A stretch of DNA of 12,558 nt. Source: an uncultured Bacilli bacterium. GTDB taxonomy: Bacteria; Bacillota_I; Bacilli_A; RF39; UBA660. This document shows, piece by piece, positions 6,321 through 12,558 of the stretch (positions are counted from its first letter, which is position 1; each line of letters begins with the position of its first letter). A program made the translations under genes and the position numbers. Location of the stretch: assembly GCA_947630585.1 (NCBI GenBank), contig CANRIE010000014.1:1-12558 (forward strand). Reading direction: 5' to 3'. The notes below the pieces were generated by a model that saw only the letters and a list, made by a program, of their open reading frames with translations, did no database searches and had not been told where the DNA came from.

Positions 6321-7301
6321 TTATTTGCCTCGTTTTCTTTTTAACATTAAAATTTTATTTTCTAAAGTTCCTTCTTGATTAAATTTATTTGATAGTAAAA
6401 TAGGATACATAGTAATTATTCTGTTGGTTCCAAGGTCAGTTACAACTTTTATAGAATCTGTTGTTTGATTACTTGCGTAACCTATTTTATTAGGAAATGA
6501 TATTTTATAATCACAAGAATTATTTTCATAACGAGGATTTAAACTTTTAATTCTATTTCTTACCATTAATACTAGTTTTTCTAAATTAATATCATGAAAA
6601 AAGTAACTTCCATATTGAGCATTTTCTTTTCCAACGTGTCTCTTGATATGAAGAATTAAATCTTTATCATCATCACTTAAAAGTCTTGAAACATAATAAG
6701 CATGATTTTTAGATACTTTGTATCTCTTAGTTAATTTTGAATTAAAGAATAAAATAACATCTCTTAATCTTTCATATAAATCTTTTTGAACCTCCGTAGG
6801 ATTTAAACTTAAGAATAACTTTTCAGCATAACTATAATTTCTTTCTAAAATATTTAAATATATTAGTTTTAAAGTCGCTTGAGTGTTATAATCGGTTTTT
6901 AAAACTAAAGTTTCATAAATCTTTCTTGCTATATCATATTCTCCAAGTTGCATATAAATATCTCCTAAAATCATTAGTTTTTTAGGATATTTATTATCAT
7001 ATGAAAAACTATCGGTTATAATTTCTAAACTTTTACCATAGTTATATTCAATTAATTCAAGGGTTGCATAAAGGTCAGCGAATTTCTTATATAAAATATC
7101 ATAATTTCCATCAAGTAAATTTCTAGCTTCTACAAAATTATTAAAGTTCATTTGAATTACACTTAACATAAATAAAATTTCTTCTTGATTAGCTTCATCT
7201 TGCTTAGCAATTAATAATTGTTTTAAAGCTTGTTCATAATTGTGATTTAAAAAATAATTATAACCTTTACTAAAAGCCTCTCTTTCTAACTTATCATCCA
7301 T
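6321..7301 (-). CDS. TPR protein with a BECR-nuclease-like C-terminal domain
   Basis: A 326-residue protein in two parts. Residues 1-190 form TPR-type helical repeats: SKGYNYFLNHNYEQALKQLL (11-30) and ILGDIYMQLGEYDIARKIYE (111-130) are clear units. Residues from about 210 to 302 form a mixed alpha/beta domain with LILHIKRHVG (215-224), IKVV (284-287) and IITMYP (295-300). The order 'H..RH - helix - long loop - KVV - iiTaYP' resembles barnase/EndoU/colicin/RelE-type (BECR) RNase domains seen in toxins and phage head proteins. Candidate catalytic residues are His218, His222, Lys285, Thr297 and Tyr299. This is my reading of the pattern, not a proven assignment; a non-catalytic domain of the same fold is possible. 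It is the first gene of the three-gene operon and has its own promoter. Confidence 0.78.
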   Translation of the reverse strand: MDDKLEREAFSKGYNYFLNHNYEQALKQLLIAKQDEANQEEILFMLSVIQMNFNNFVEARNLLDGNYDILYKKFADLYATLELIEYNYGKSLEIITDSFSYDNKYPKKLMILGDIYMQLGEYDIARKIYETLVLKTDYNTQATLKLIYLNILERNYSYAEKLFLSLNPTEVQKDLYERLRDVILFFNSKLTKRYKVSKNHAYYVSRLLSDDDKDLILHIKRHVGKENAQYGSYFFHDINLEKLVLMVRNRIKSLNPRYENNSCDYKISFPNKIGYASNQTTDSIKVVTDLGTNRIITMYPILLSNKFNQEGTLENKILMLKRKRGK

Positions 7302-7331
7302 GTTCTCACTTCCCTAAAAAAATTACTATCT

Positions 7332-7360
7332 ATAATATAATAATTTTTTCTAAATTGCAA
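7332..7360 (-). promoter_or_regulatory. Promoter of the three-gene TPR operon
   Basis: Read on the minus strand, TTGCAA (7360-7355) and TATTAT (7337-7332) are 17 bases apart, with a purine start expected near 7325. The ATG at 7301 follows a weak GGGAAGTGAG ribosome site. The -10 matches 5 of 6 consensus bases and the -35 matches 4 of 6. Confidence 0.55.
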
Positions 7361-7372
7361 GAACTTTTGACA

Positions 7373-7406
7373 ATTTAAAAAGCCTTTAAATCATAATTTA
7401 AAGACT
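7373..7406 (-). terminator. Rho-independent terminator of the DUF7309/DUF6930-like gene
   Basis: On the minus strand, AGTCTTTAAAT (7406-7396) pairs with ATTTAAAGGCT (7391-7381) through 11 pairs including one G-U, with a TATG loop, followed by TTTTTAAATTG. It separates the upstream gene from the TPR operon promoter. Confidence 0.75.
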
Positions 7407-7413
7407 AATCGCT

Positions 7414-8427
7414 TTATCCAAAAATTGGAAATTGATTTTCTACTTCATCAATCATTTCTAATCTATTAGAGACTTCTAATTTAACTTTAGTTTTTGAAAA
7501 TAAATCTTTTAATATTTCATAGGATTCTTCATCTCTTACATAAACTACTTTAGGTAACCCGATTTTCTTAAATAAATTTACTAATACATCAATTGATTCT
7601 TTAATATATTCATCTTCATTTTTATATTTTTTTATATTAACTAAATCACACTTTACTACTAATTTACTTTTTCTTTCTGTGATTACTCTTAAAAGTGGAT
7701 AACGATACCTACCATCTTTTTCTTTATTTTTGGTAATTCTAATTGGAATATAATTTAAAAATTCATATTCAATTTCCGTGTTACTCTTTGGTAATTTAGC
7801 AAGTATTTTCTTTATGTCGCTATCAACCTCAAAAGTTTTATAAGTTCGTTTAGGTACCATTAATTTCTGAGTAAAATTAACATATTCCTTGCTATCAGGG
7901 TCATAAAATCTTGTTAATATTTCACCATTATCAAAATTAACTTTTACTCTATTTTCAATAACCTCTTTAAACATTATATAAAAGTTATTAAGCGTTTCAT
8001 TCATAATTTCAACTTGGTTAATATCAATATAACTTGGTTCATAACCTTTTTTAAAATTTTCAAATGAAATCCAAGTACCTCTAAATTTAAGCCCTAATTC
8101 TTTAATTATTTTTAAGTTTTCAGGCATTGTATCACTTCTACTTAAAAAGTTACAAGTTATACATTCTTGATAGTTTATTAAAATAGTTTCAGGATATTTA
8201 TTATTTGCTAATTCAAAATATTTATGAATTTCTTGATTTTGATAAACTGCTATTCCTTTATGAATACCTGCATTTCCCATTACACAACAATAAAAGATAT
8301 CCTTAGATTTAAGTGATAAATAACAAAATAAATTAGTATCATCAAAATATTTCCAAGGTTCTAACTCTTCAATTTTACTAGCAATATCATATAACTTTAA
8401 CCATAATTCTTTTTCTTTATTCTTCAT
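7414..8427 (-). CDS. DUF7309/DUF6930-like protein
   Basis: A 337-residue soluble protein. Its N-terminal part (about 8-135) carries ELEPWKYFDDTNLF (21-34), CCVMGNAGIHKGIAVY (47-62), then ITCNFLSRSD (90-99) and ELGLKFRGTW. This order matches the domain described as DUF7309: an 'LePW.ym.D.d.F', then 'sVMG..GehyGlavY', then 'LgLkFrG..aWp.F'. The C-terminal part, with GLPKVVYVRDEESYEILKDL and a following helix, resembles DUF6930. Both names are given from memory of family patterns. No activity is established that I know of. ATG at 8427 has GGAGGAG (8436-8430, minus strand) just upstream. It has its own -10 element and terminator, so it is monocistronic or a read-through partner of the U32 gene 44 bases upstream. 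Confidence 0.75.
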   Translation of the reverse strand: MKNKEKELWLKLYDIASKIEELEPWKYFDDTNLFCYLSLKSKDIFYCCVMGNAGIHKGIAVYQNQEIHKYFELANNKYPETILINYQECITCNFLSRSDTMPENLKIIKELGLKFRGTWISFENFKKGYEPSYIDINQVEIMNETLNNFYIMFKEVIENRVKVNFDNGEILTRFYDPDSKEYVNFTQKLMVPKRTYKTFEVDSDIKKILAKLPKSNTEIEYEFLNYIPIRITKNKEKDGRYRYPLLRVITERKSKLVVKCDLVNIKKYKNEDEYIKESIDVLVNLFKKIGLPKVVYVRDEESYEILKDLFSKTKVKLEVSNRLEMIDEVENQFPIFG

Positions 8428-8448
8428 AACTCCTCCATTTATATCTTT

Positions 8449-8457
8449 ATTATATCA
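8449..8457 (-). promoter_or_regulatory. Extended -10 promoter of the DUF7309/DUF6930-like gene
   Basis: The minus strand reads TGATATAAT (8457-8449), a perfect -10 with the TGn extension, followed by the ribosome site and ATG at 8427. No good -35 is visible, as is usual for extended -10 promoters. The same nine bases occur before the U32 gene. Confidence 0.5.
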
Positions 8458-8471
8458 AACAATTATCATTT

Positions 8472-10616
8472 TTAAAATATCTTTTCGTATCTTACACACA
8501 TAACTCCTAATTCAAAATATTCATCTTTATTATCTAAATTATATTTCTTATAATCATAGATATACATTAAATTATTTTTAAATACAATAGGATATTTATT
8601 ATTAAATCTATCTTTTAAATATTTAGGATTTTGATATATATCCCTAAAATCTAATTTTAAAACCATTAATTCTAAGTTAGTTTCTCCTATAATTTCTAAA
8701 TTAGGATACTTTTTATATCTTTCTTTATAATTTTTAATTAATAAATCAACATCATTAAAAGTTAATTCAACTGATAAAGTAACTCGTCTTACACCTAAAC
8801 TATGAAGTAAAGCTACTGTATAAGAATTAGTTACATTAAGAGAATAATCAGTTATAACACGAGGTAAAACTAACCCACCTAATTCTCCAACTAAATAAAT
8901 TTTATTTCTATCTATATTATCATAACTATCCATAACTTTAGGAAGTTTTAAAATACTATATTTTATATCTTTATTTTCTGTATAAACAAATTTATATCTA
9001 CCATCAATATCCTTTTTATTATTAGTAAAAATTGTGTAAGCTTCTGTATCATCTAAATCAGGAACTTGAATAGTATAATCTTTTTTAATAAACTCTTTAT
9101 TAAATTTCTTTAATCTTTCCCTAGTTAATAAATCTAAAGCCTCTCTTTTTAAATTATTAATTACACTTATAGGAACAAATAAGTTATCATCTAAATTTAC
9201 TTTTATATCATTTATTTCATAAATAGTATTTTGAATTTTCTTTAATTTATCTTTTACATCAGTACTTGTTATACTTCTACTTATAGATACTTCTGGAATA
9301 ATCCCTTTAACTTTAACTTTTGAGTTAGAGTCCCCAACTATTAACTCTATTTCTTTATCTTTTAAAATTGATATTTCTTCATTAATTAATATTTTTCGAT
9401 TCTTATTTTTAATTATATTGTTAACACTTTCTATTATTTTATTAGATGATGTTCTTAATACTTTACTATTAATAGGTATATTTTTATTAACTTTTAAAGT
9501 AATAATATCACCTATTCTTGCTTCTTTAACTTTCTTATCATTAACTCTAAATTCATTTAAAACTAATCCATATTCAAAGTTATCATTAATAATTCTTAAT
9601 CCATCATGAATTTCTATATCATTATTTAATTTAATAGTTATTATTTGGTTATTACTTTTAATAACTTTACCAACTAATACTCCTTGATTATTAGGATATT
9701 TAGGATTAGTAATATTTTTACTTTCTTCACCTAACATAAATCCTTTAGTATACATTCTATTAAAAACATTATTAAGGTTAAATAGATCATCTTTATTTAT
9801 AATTATTTTTTTAGTTTTTAAATAATTATTACTAGTTTCTTTATATAGTTTAGTTGCATAATAAACATAACTAGGACTTTTCATTCTTCCTTCAATTTTT
9901 AAACTATCAACTCCTATTTCAATTAATTTATCAAGATATTCTAAAGTATTTAAATCTTTCATACTTAAAGGATATTTATCTTGATTTAAGATATTAGAAT
10001 CTTTATCTAAGATATCATAGGGAAGTCTGCAACAACCACTGCAAGTTCCCCGATTGCCACTACGAGGGCCTATACTTCTTGCAAATAAGCACATTCCTGA
10101 ATATGACGCGCATAAAGCCCCATGGGCAAACACCTCAATTTCTAAATTTGTTTCTTCTTTAATTTTTTTAATAATTTGTAATGGGGTTTCTCTTGCTAAA
10201 ACTACTCTTTTAACTCCTAATTTTTCAATTATTTTAGCACCTTCTAAATTATGAATATGAGCCTGGGTTGATGCATGAATTTCTAAATTAGGAAAAGTTT
10301 TATGAACAAGATCAATCATACCTAAGTCTTGCATGATAACTGCGTCAACCTGATTTTTATGTAAAAATTCAATGTATTTTAAAAACTCTTTAACTTCTCT
10401 TTCTAATATTAAAATGTTACAAGTAACATAGACTTTAACATCATATAAATGAGCATAGTTAATAGCATCAATTAATTCTTCATTAGTAAAATTATTAGCA
10501 AAAGCTCGAGCTCCAAACATTTTGCCTGCTAAATAAACGGCATCGGCTCCCCCTTCAATTGCTGCATATAACGCTTCCATATTCCCAACTGGTGCTAATA
10601 CTTCAATTTTATCCAT
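8472..10616 (-). CDS. U32 family peptidase-like protein, long form (RNA hydroxylation type)
   Basis: A 714-residue cytoplasmic protein. The N-terminal TIM-barrel-like U32 domain (1-250) opens with EVLAPVGNMEALYAAIEGGADAVYL-type sequence and holds HASTQAHIHN (114-123), HGALC (165-169), then SGMCLFARSIGPRSGNRGTC and CR. Cys169, Cys176, Cys192 and Cys196 are the conserved set, with an extra Cys195. LSMKDLN (217-223) and SLKIEGRMKSPSYV (238-251) follow. A beta-rich DUF3656-like insert spans about 310-390. U32 members such as E. coli RlhA and the Bacillus TrhP proteins hydroxylate rRNA or tRNA with prephenate rather than cleave protein. The long form fits the RlhA-like group, but the exact target is not deducible. 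The C-terminal block (644-714) keeps LM and LKDR but lacks the cysteines I expect there. AAGGA precedes the ATG. Confidence 0.9.
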   Translation of the reverse strand: MDKIEVLAPVGNMEALYAAIEGGADAVYLAGKMFGARAFANNFTNEELIDAINYAHLYDVKVYVTCNILILEREVKEFLKYIEFLHKNQVDAVIMQDLGMIDLVHKTFPNLEIHASTQAHIHNLEGAKIIEKLGVKRVVLARETPLQIIKKIKEETNLEIEVFAHGALCASYSGMCLFARSIGPRSGNRGTCSGCCRLPYDILDKDSNILNQDKYPLSMKDLNTLEYLDKLIEIGVDSLKIEGRMKSPSYVYYATKLYKETSNNYLKTKKIIINKDDLFNLNNVFNRMYTKGFMLGEESKNITNPKYPNNQGVLVGKVIKSNNQIITIKLNNDIEIHDGLRIINDNFEYGLVLNEFRVNDKKVKEARIGDIITLKVNKNIPINSKVLRTSSNKIIESVNNIIKNKNRKILINEEISILKDKEIELIVGDSNSKVKVKGIIPEVSISRSITSTDVKDKLKKIQNTIYEINDIKVNLDDNLFVPISVINNLKREALDLLTRERLKKFNKEFIKKDYTIQVPDLDDTEAYTIFTNNKKDIDGRYKFVYTENKDIKYSILKLPKVMDSYDNIDRNKIYLVGELGGLVLPRVITDYSLNVTNSYTVALLHSLGVRRVTLSVELTFNDVDLLIKNYKERYKKYPNLEIIGETNLELMVLKLDFRDIYQNPKYLKDRFNNKYPIVFKNNLMYIYDYKKYNLDNKDEYFELGVMCVRYEKIF

Positions 10617-10638
10617 CTTAATTCCTTTCTTTGGTCAT

Positions 10639-10647
10639 ATTATATCA
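10639..10647 (-). promoter_or_regulatory. Extended -10 promoter of the U32 gene
   Basis: The minus strand reads TGATATAAT (10647-10639), with a start expected near 10632 and the AAGGA ribosome site and ATG (10616) downstream. The -35 region is only a T run that belongs to the preceding terminator. Confidence 0.55.
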
Positions 10648-10660
10648 CATATTTAGATAG

Positions 10661-10690
10661 AAAAAAAGAGATTTTTTTTATCCCTCTTTT
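10661..10690 (-). terminator. Rho-independent terminator of the surface-protein gene
   Basis: On the minus strand AAAAGAG (10690-10684) pairs with CTCTTTT (10670-10664) around a 13-base A-rich loop that contains the TAA stop, and the T run continues to 10661. The stem is weak but the T tract is good. Confidence 0.6.
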
Positions 10691-12489
10691 GGTAAATCAA
10701 TTGTGTAAGGAGTTGCTTCGCTCATGCCATCTCCACCTGTTATTATAACTTCTGATTTTAAATAAATAGTTGGACGTGCAGCCATGAGATTATATGTAGT
10801 AGTAGATCCCCTAGTATCAATAACCCATAAATCATCCGTACTATATCGTGGTGTAATCAAACATATCATACTTGAAGTTAAATAACCCTCTCCTAATTGA
10901 GCAGCAAACATTTCTCCGTATCTTAGAAATCCAACTGATCCTGTCCATGAATCAGTTGTTTTAACACATTCTCTAATTGATTTAGTTGTATTATCCTCTT
11001 CGCATATCGCATTTTTATAACTTCCTACGTTTAAATATTTCAAATAATATGTTCCATTTGTTATGTATTGTTTCAAATTTTCTGTTAACCATTTTTTATT
11101 TAAATAATATGCCCATCTACTATCGAACCCACTTGTGACATCGTCTTTCCATCCTTCTGTTATAAATTTTTCTAGAACTTTATTTCCTTCATCTCTTAAA
11201 TAATCGTTACTTGTTAATTTAGTTGTTTTATTTTCTATTCCAACAATTCTATATATTTTATTATCTACTTTGACATATTCTCCACTTATCCTTGTATTGA
11301 TTAATTCTCCACTATTTCCAGGCTCTTTATCCCCGTTTATTCTGTATGGATTTGTCTTACTTCCATCTCCATCAGTTATCTTAATTTCAGATTTTAGGTT
11401 AATGGATGGGCGAACTCCATAAGTATGAGTTGAAGCACCTTGAAAAATTCCAACTTCGTTAATAACATACCAATTCAAAGGAGAATACTGCTGCGTTAAT
11501 AGCCACCAATAATATCCTATGTTTAAGTATGATGTAGCACTTCCTGCTTTTGCATATTCATAAGCATTTAATAAACCTATATCCATAGTTATTATTGTTT
11601 TATCTAATGGTTTTATTGCTGCAGATGACGAAGATATTGCAGTTGCATTCCATCTTGCATTTTGGACTATTATATTTTCATAATTATAAAGTGTATCTTT
11701 AAAATCTTCATTTAACCATTGAAACATCCATGAATTTTCATATGGAGTATCTGCTCCACGACTAATTGTTGTTATGATATCTTGAGTCACTAATTTTATT
11801 GTACTATCTGGATTTATGGCTACTATTCTCCATAATTTTCCAGAATACCAAACATAATTAAAGTTTATGCAGTCATTTGAGCCTGATAAATATAATGTAC
11901 CATCATCATCAAAAGATATTGGATTACAAGCATCTGTAACTTCAATTTTTTTTGCTTTATCATAAAAAGTTTTAGCAAATCCTTTAAAGTTTCCTTTTAC
12001 ATCTTTTTCTTCAAAATCGCCATTAACTGATACTTTGATACTCGCGTAGACATTATTATTCCATACTTCTTGAGAGTAATCAGCATCTGCTACTGCGCCA
12101 ATTTTAACTTCATCTGTTATCCACATATATAATTTATATTTAATACTTGTCTTAGTTTTAGTATTAGATGCAATTGTATTAACCCATATTTTTGTATTAC
12201 TTATTTCTTCATAAGTTCCTTCTTCGATAACTGGAGTAACATTATCACCTACTATCTCTTCAAGTCTAAATCTTAAGAATTTATCATCAAGTCTTGTTTT
12301 TCTTGTTTCGTGATCTTCTCCATGATTAATTAATATCTCATAATATAAATCTTTGGAATGAGTATTTTTTCCTTCAATAGTAAACTCAAAATAAGTTTCA
12401 GGGTCATAACTACTTCTTGGCATCATTAATTCAGCATTAATAACAGTATTACTTTCTGTATATTTCATGAACACGTCGCCCGCTATCAT
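10678..12489 (-). CDS. Surface-type protein with two DUF6273-like (C-type-lectin-like) modules; N terminus doubtful
   Basis: 603 residues are open. Residues 30-165 form a beta-rich region with YKLYMWI (118-124) and YASIKVSVNGDFEEK (148-162). Module A (about 203-384) starts NYVWYSGKLWRIVAI and ends GVRPSINLKSEIKITDGDG. Module B (about 404-597) starts EYVKVDNKIYRIVGI and ends ARPTIYLKSEVIITGGDG. The 'YSGKLWRI ... WWL ... NWYV ... GVRP..NLKS' plan matches the DUF6273-like surface proteins of uncultured low-GC gut bacteria, thought to have a lectin/FGE-type fold. Relatives usually begin with a membrane anchor or signal. Here only KKIVGIMIAGDVF is found around the start, upstream codons reach a stop 12 codons before the ATG, and no ribosome site precedes ATG 12489. 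ATG 12468 is the next choice. The base composition looks less AT-rich than that of its neighbours. It may be an intact cytoplasmic variant, a 5'-truncated gene or a silent cassette. Confidence 0.72.
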   Translation of the reverse strand: MIAGDVFMKYTESNTVINAELMMPRSSYDPETYFEFTIEGKNTHSKDLYYEILINHGEDHETRKTRLDDKFLRFRLEEIVGDNVTPVIEEGTYEEISNTKIWVNTIASNTKTKTSIKYKLYMWITDEVKIGAVADADYSQEVWNNNVYASIKVSVNGDFEEKDVKGNFKGFAKTFYDKAKKIEVTDACNPISFDDDGTLYLSGSNDCINFNYVWYSGKLWRIVAINPDSTIKLVTQDIITTISRGADTPYENSWMFQWLNEDFKDTLYNYENIIVQNARWNATAISSSSAAIKPLDKTIITMDIGLLNAYEYAKAGSATSYLNIGYYWWLLTQQYSPLNWYVINEVGIFQGASTHTYGVRPSINLKSEIKITDGDGSKTNPYRINGDKEPGNSGELINTRISGEYVKVDNKIYRIVGIENKTTKLTSNDYLRDEGNKVLEKFITEGWKDDVTSGFDSRWAYYLNKKWLTENLKQYITNGTYYLKYLNVGSYKNAICEEDNTTKSIRECVKTTDSWTGSVGFLRYGEMFAAQLGEGYLTSSMICLITPRYSTDDLWVIDTRGSTTTYNLMAARPTIYLKSEVIITGGDGMSEATPYTIDLPKEG

Positions 12490-12514
12490 TATACCAACTA
12501 TTTTTTTATCCCAA
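12488..12514 (-). promoter_or_regulatory. Promoter-like sequence overlapping the surface gene's first ATG
   Basis: The minus strand reads TGGTATAAT (12496-12488), a perfect extended -10, with TTGGGA (12514-12509) 15 bases before it. The first ATG (12489-12487) lies in the last bases of the -10. If the promoter works, the transcript would start near 12481 and translation could begin only at ATG 12468 or later, on a leader with no Shine-Dalgarno. Confidence 0.4.
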
Positions 12515-12526
12515 CTTTTGCCTTAT

Positions 12527-12547
12527 TTTCCTTGTTTTATAAGGAAA
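12527..12547. repeat. Short inverted repeat upstream of the surface gene
   Basis: TTTCCTT (12527-12533) and AAGGAAA (12541-12547) are perfect 7-base arms around GTTTTAT. No T tract follows on either strand, so it is not an evident terminator. It could be a protein-binding or recombination site, or chance in AT-rich DNA. Confidence 0.3.
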
Positions 12548-12558
12548 TATATAAAATA

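Noticed and set aside
9418..9609. Plus-strand open frame of 63 codons
   Set aside because: It is antisense to the U32 gene; the hydrophobic translation is a shadow of an AT-rich coding strand.
10054..10254. Plus-strand open frame of 66 codons
   Set aside because: It is antisense to the conserved cysteine region of the U32 gene and shows no start signals.
10678..10692. LPKEG at the C terminus of the surface protein as a sortase signal
   Set aside because: The protein ends there, with no hydrophobic segment or basic tail, and the fourth position is not Thr.
1..12558. Mycoplasma-type code with TGA as tryptophan
   Set aside because: TGA ends several intact genes at expected points (105-107, 1585-1587, 1931-1933, 2375-2377), and tryptophan is TGG.
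1..12558. CRISPR arrays, insertion sequences, riboswitches, prophage genes
   Set aside because: There are no regularly spaced repeats, transposase or integrase motifs, or long structured leaders; no intergenic gap exceeds 200 bases.

Overview
The DNA is very AT-rich and uses TGA as a real stop: four plus-strand genes end on TGA, and tryptophan is TGG. That excludes the Mycoplasma/Spiroplasma code. Strong Shine-Dalgarno sequences, YtrA-type GntR/ABC modules and a Bacillus-like tRNA-Glu point to a low-GC Gram-positive bacterium of the Bacilli/RF39-like gut type. The 5' fragment of a gene at the left edge and the very short tail beyond the last gene mean that both ends are cut.

Left part (1-3842, plus strand): two tandem modules of the same design. 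The first is the tail of a probable GntR-type regulator, an ABC ATPase, an ABC-2 type membrane protein and a small DUF4186 protein, closed by a terminator. The second has its own strong promoter (TTGACA, 17-base spacer, TATAGT), a YtrA-type GntR repressor, a second ABC ATPase and a six-helix ABC-2 membrane protein, again closed by a terminator. Within each module adjacent genes overlap by 4-17 bases. The layout is that of YtrA-regulated transporters that respond to cell-envelope stress or antimicrobial peptides.

Middle (3843-4020): a single tRNA-Glu (anticodon CTC) with its own promoter, followed by a hairpin that can terminate transcription in both directions, because everything to the right lies on the minus strand.

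Right part (4021-12489, minus strand, read from right to left): a surface-type protein with two lectin-like DUF6273-like modules but no visible export signal; a large U32 family protein of the RNA-hydroxylation type; a DUF7309/DUF6930-like protein; and a three-gene operon with its own promoter, made of a TPR protein with a nuclease-like C-terminal domain, a 621-residue TPR-like protein and a 130-residue protein. Each transcription unit has a recognisable -10 element, and three of the four show a terminator hairpin.

The least explained parts are the three-gene TPR operon (4021-7301) and the surface gene at the right edge, whose start codon lies inside a -10-like sequence.
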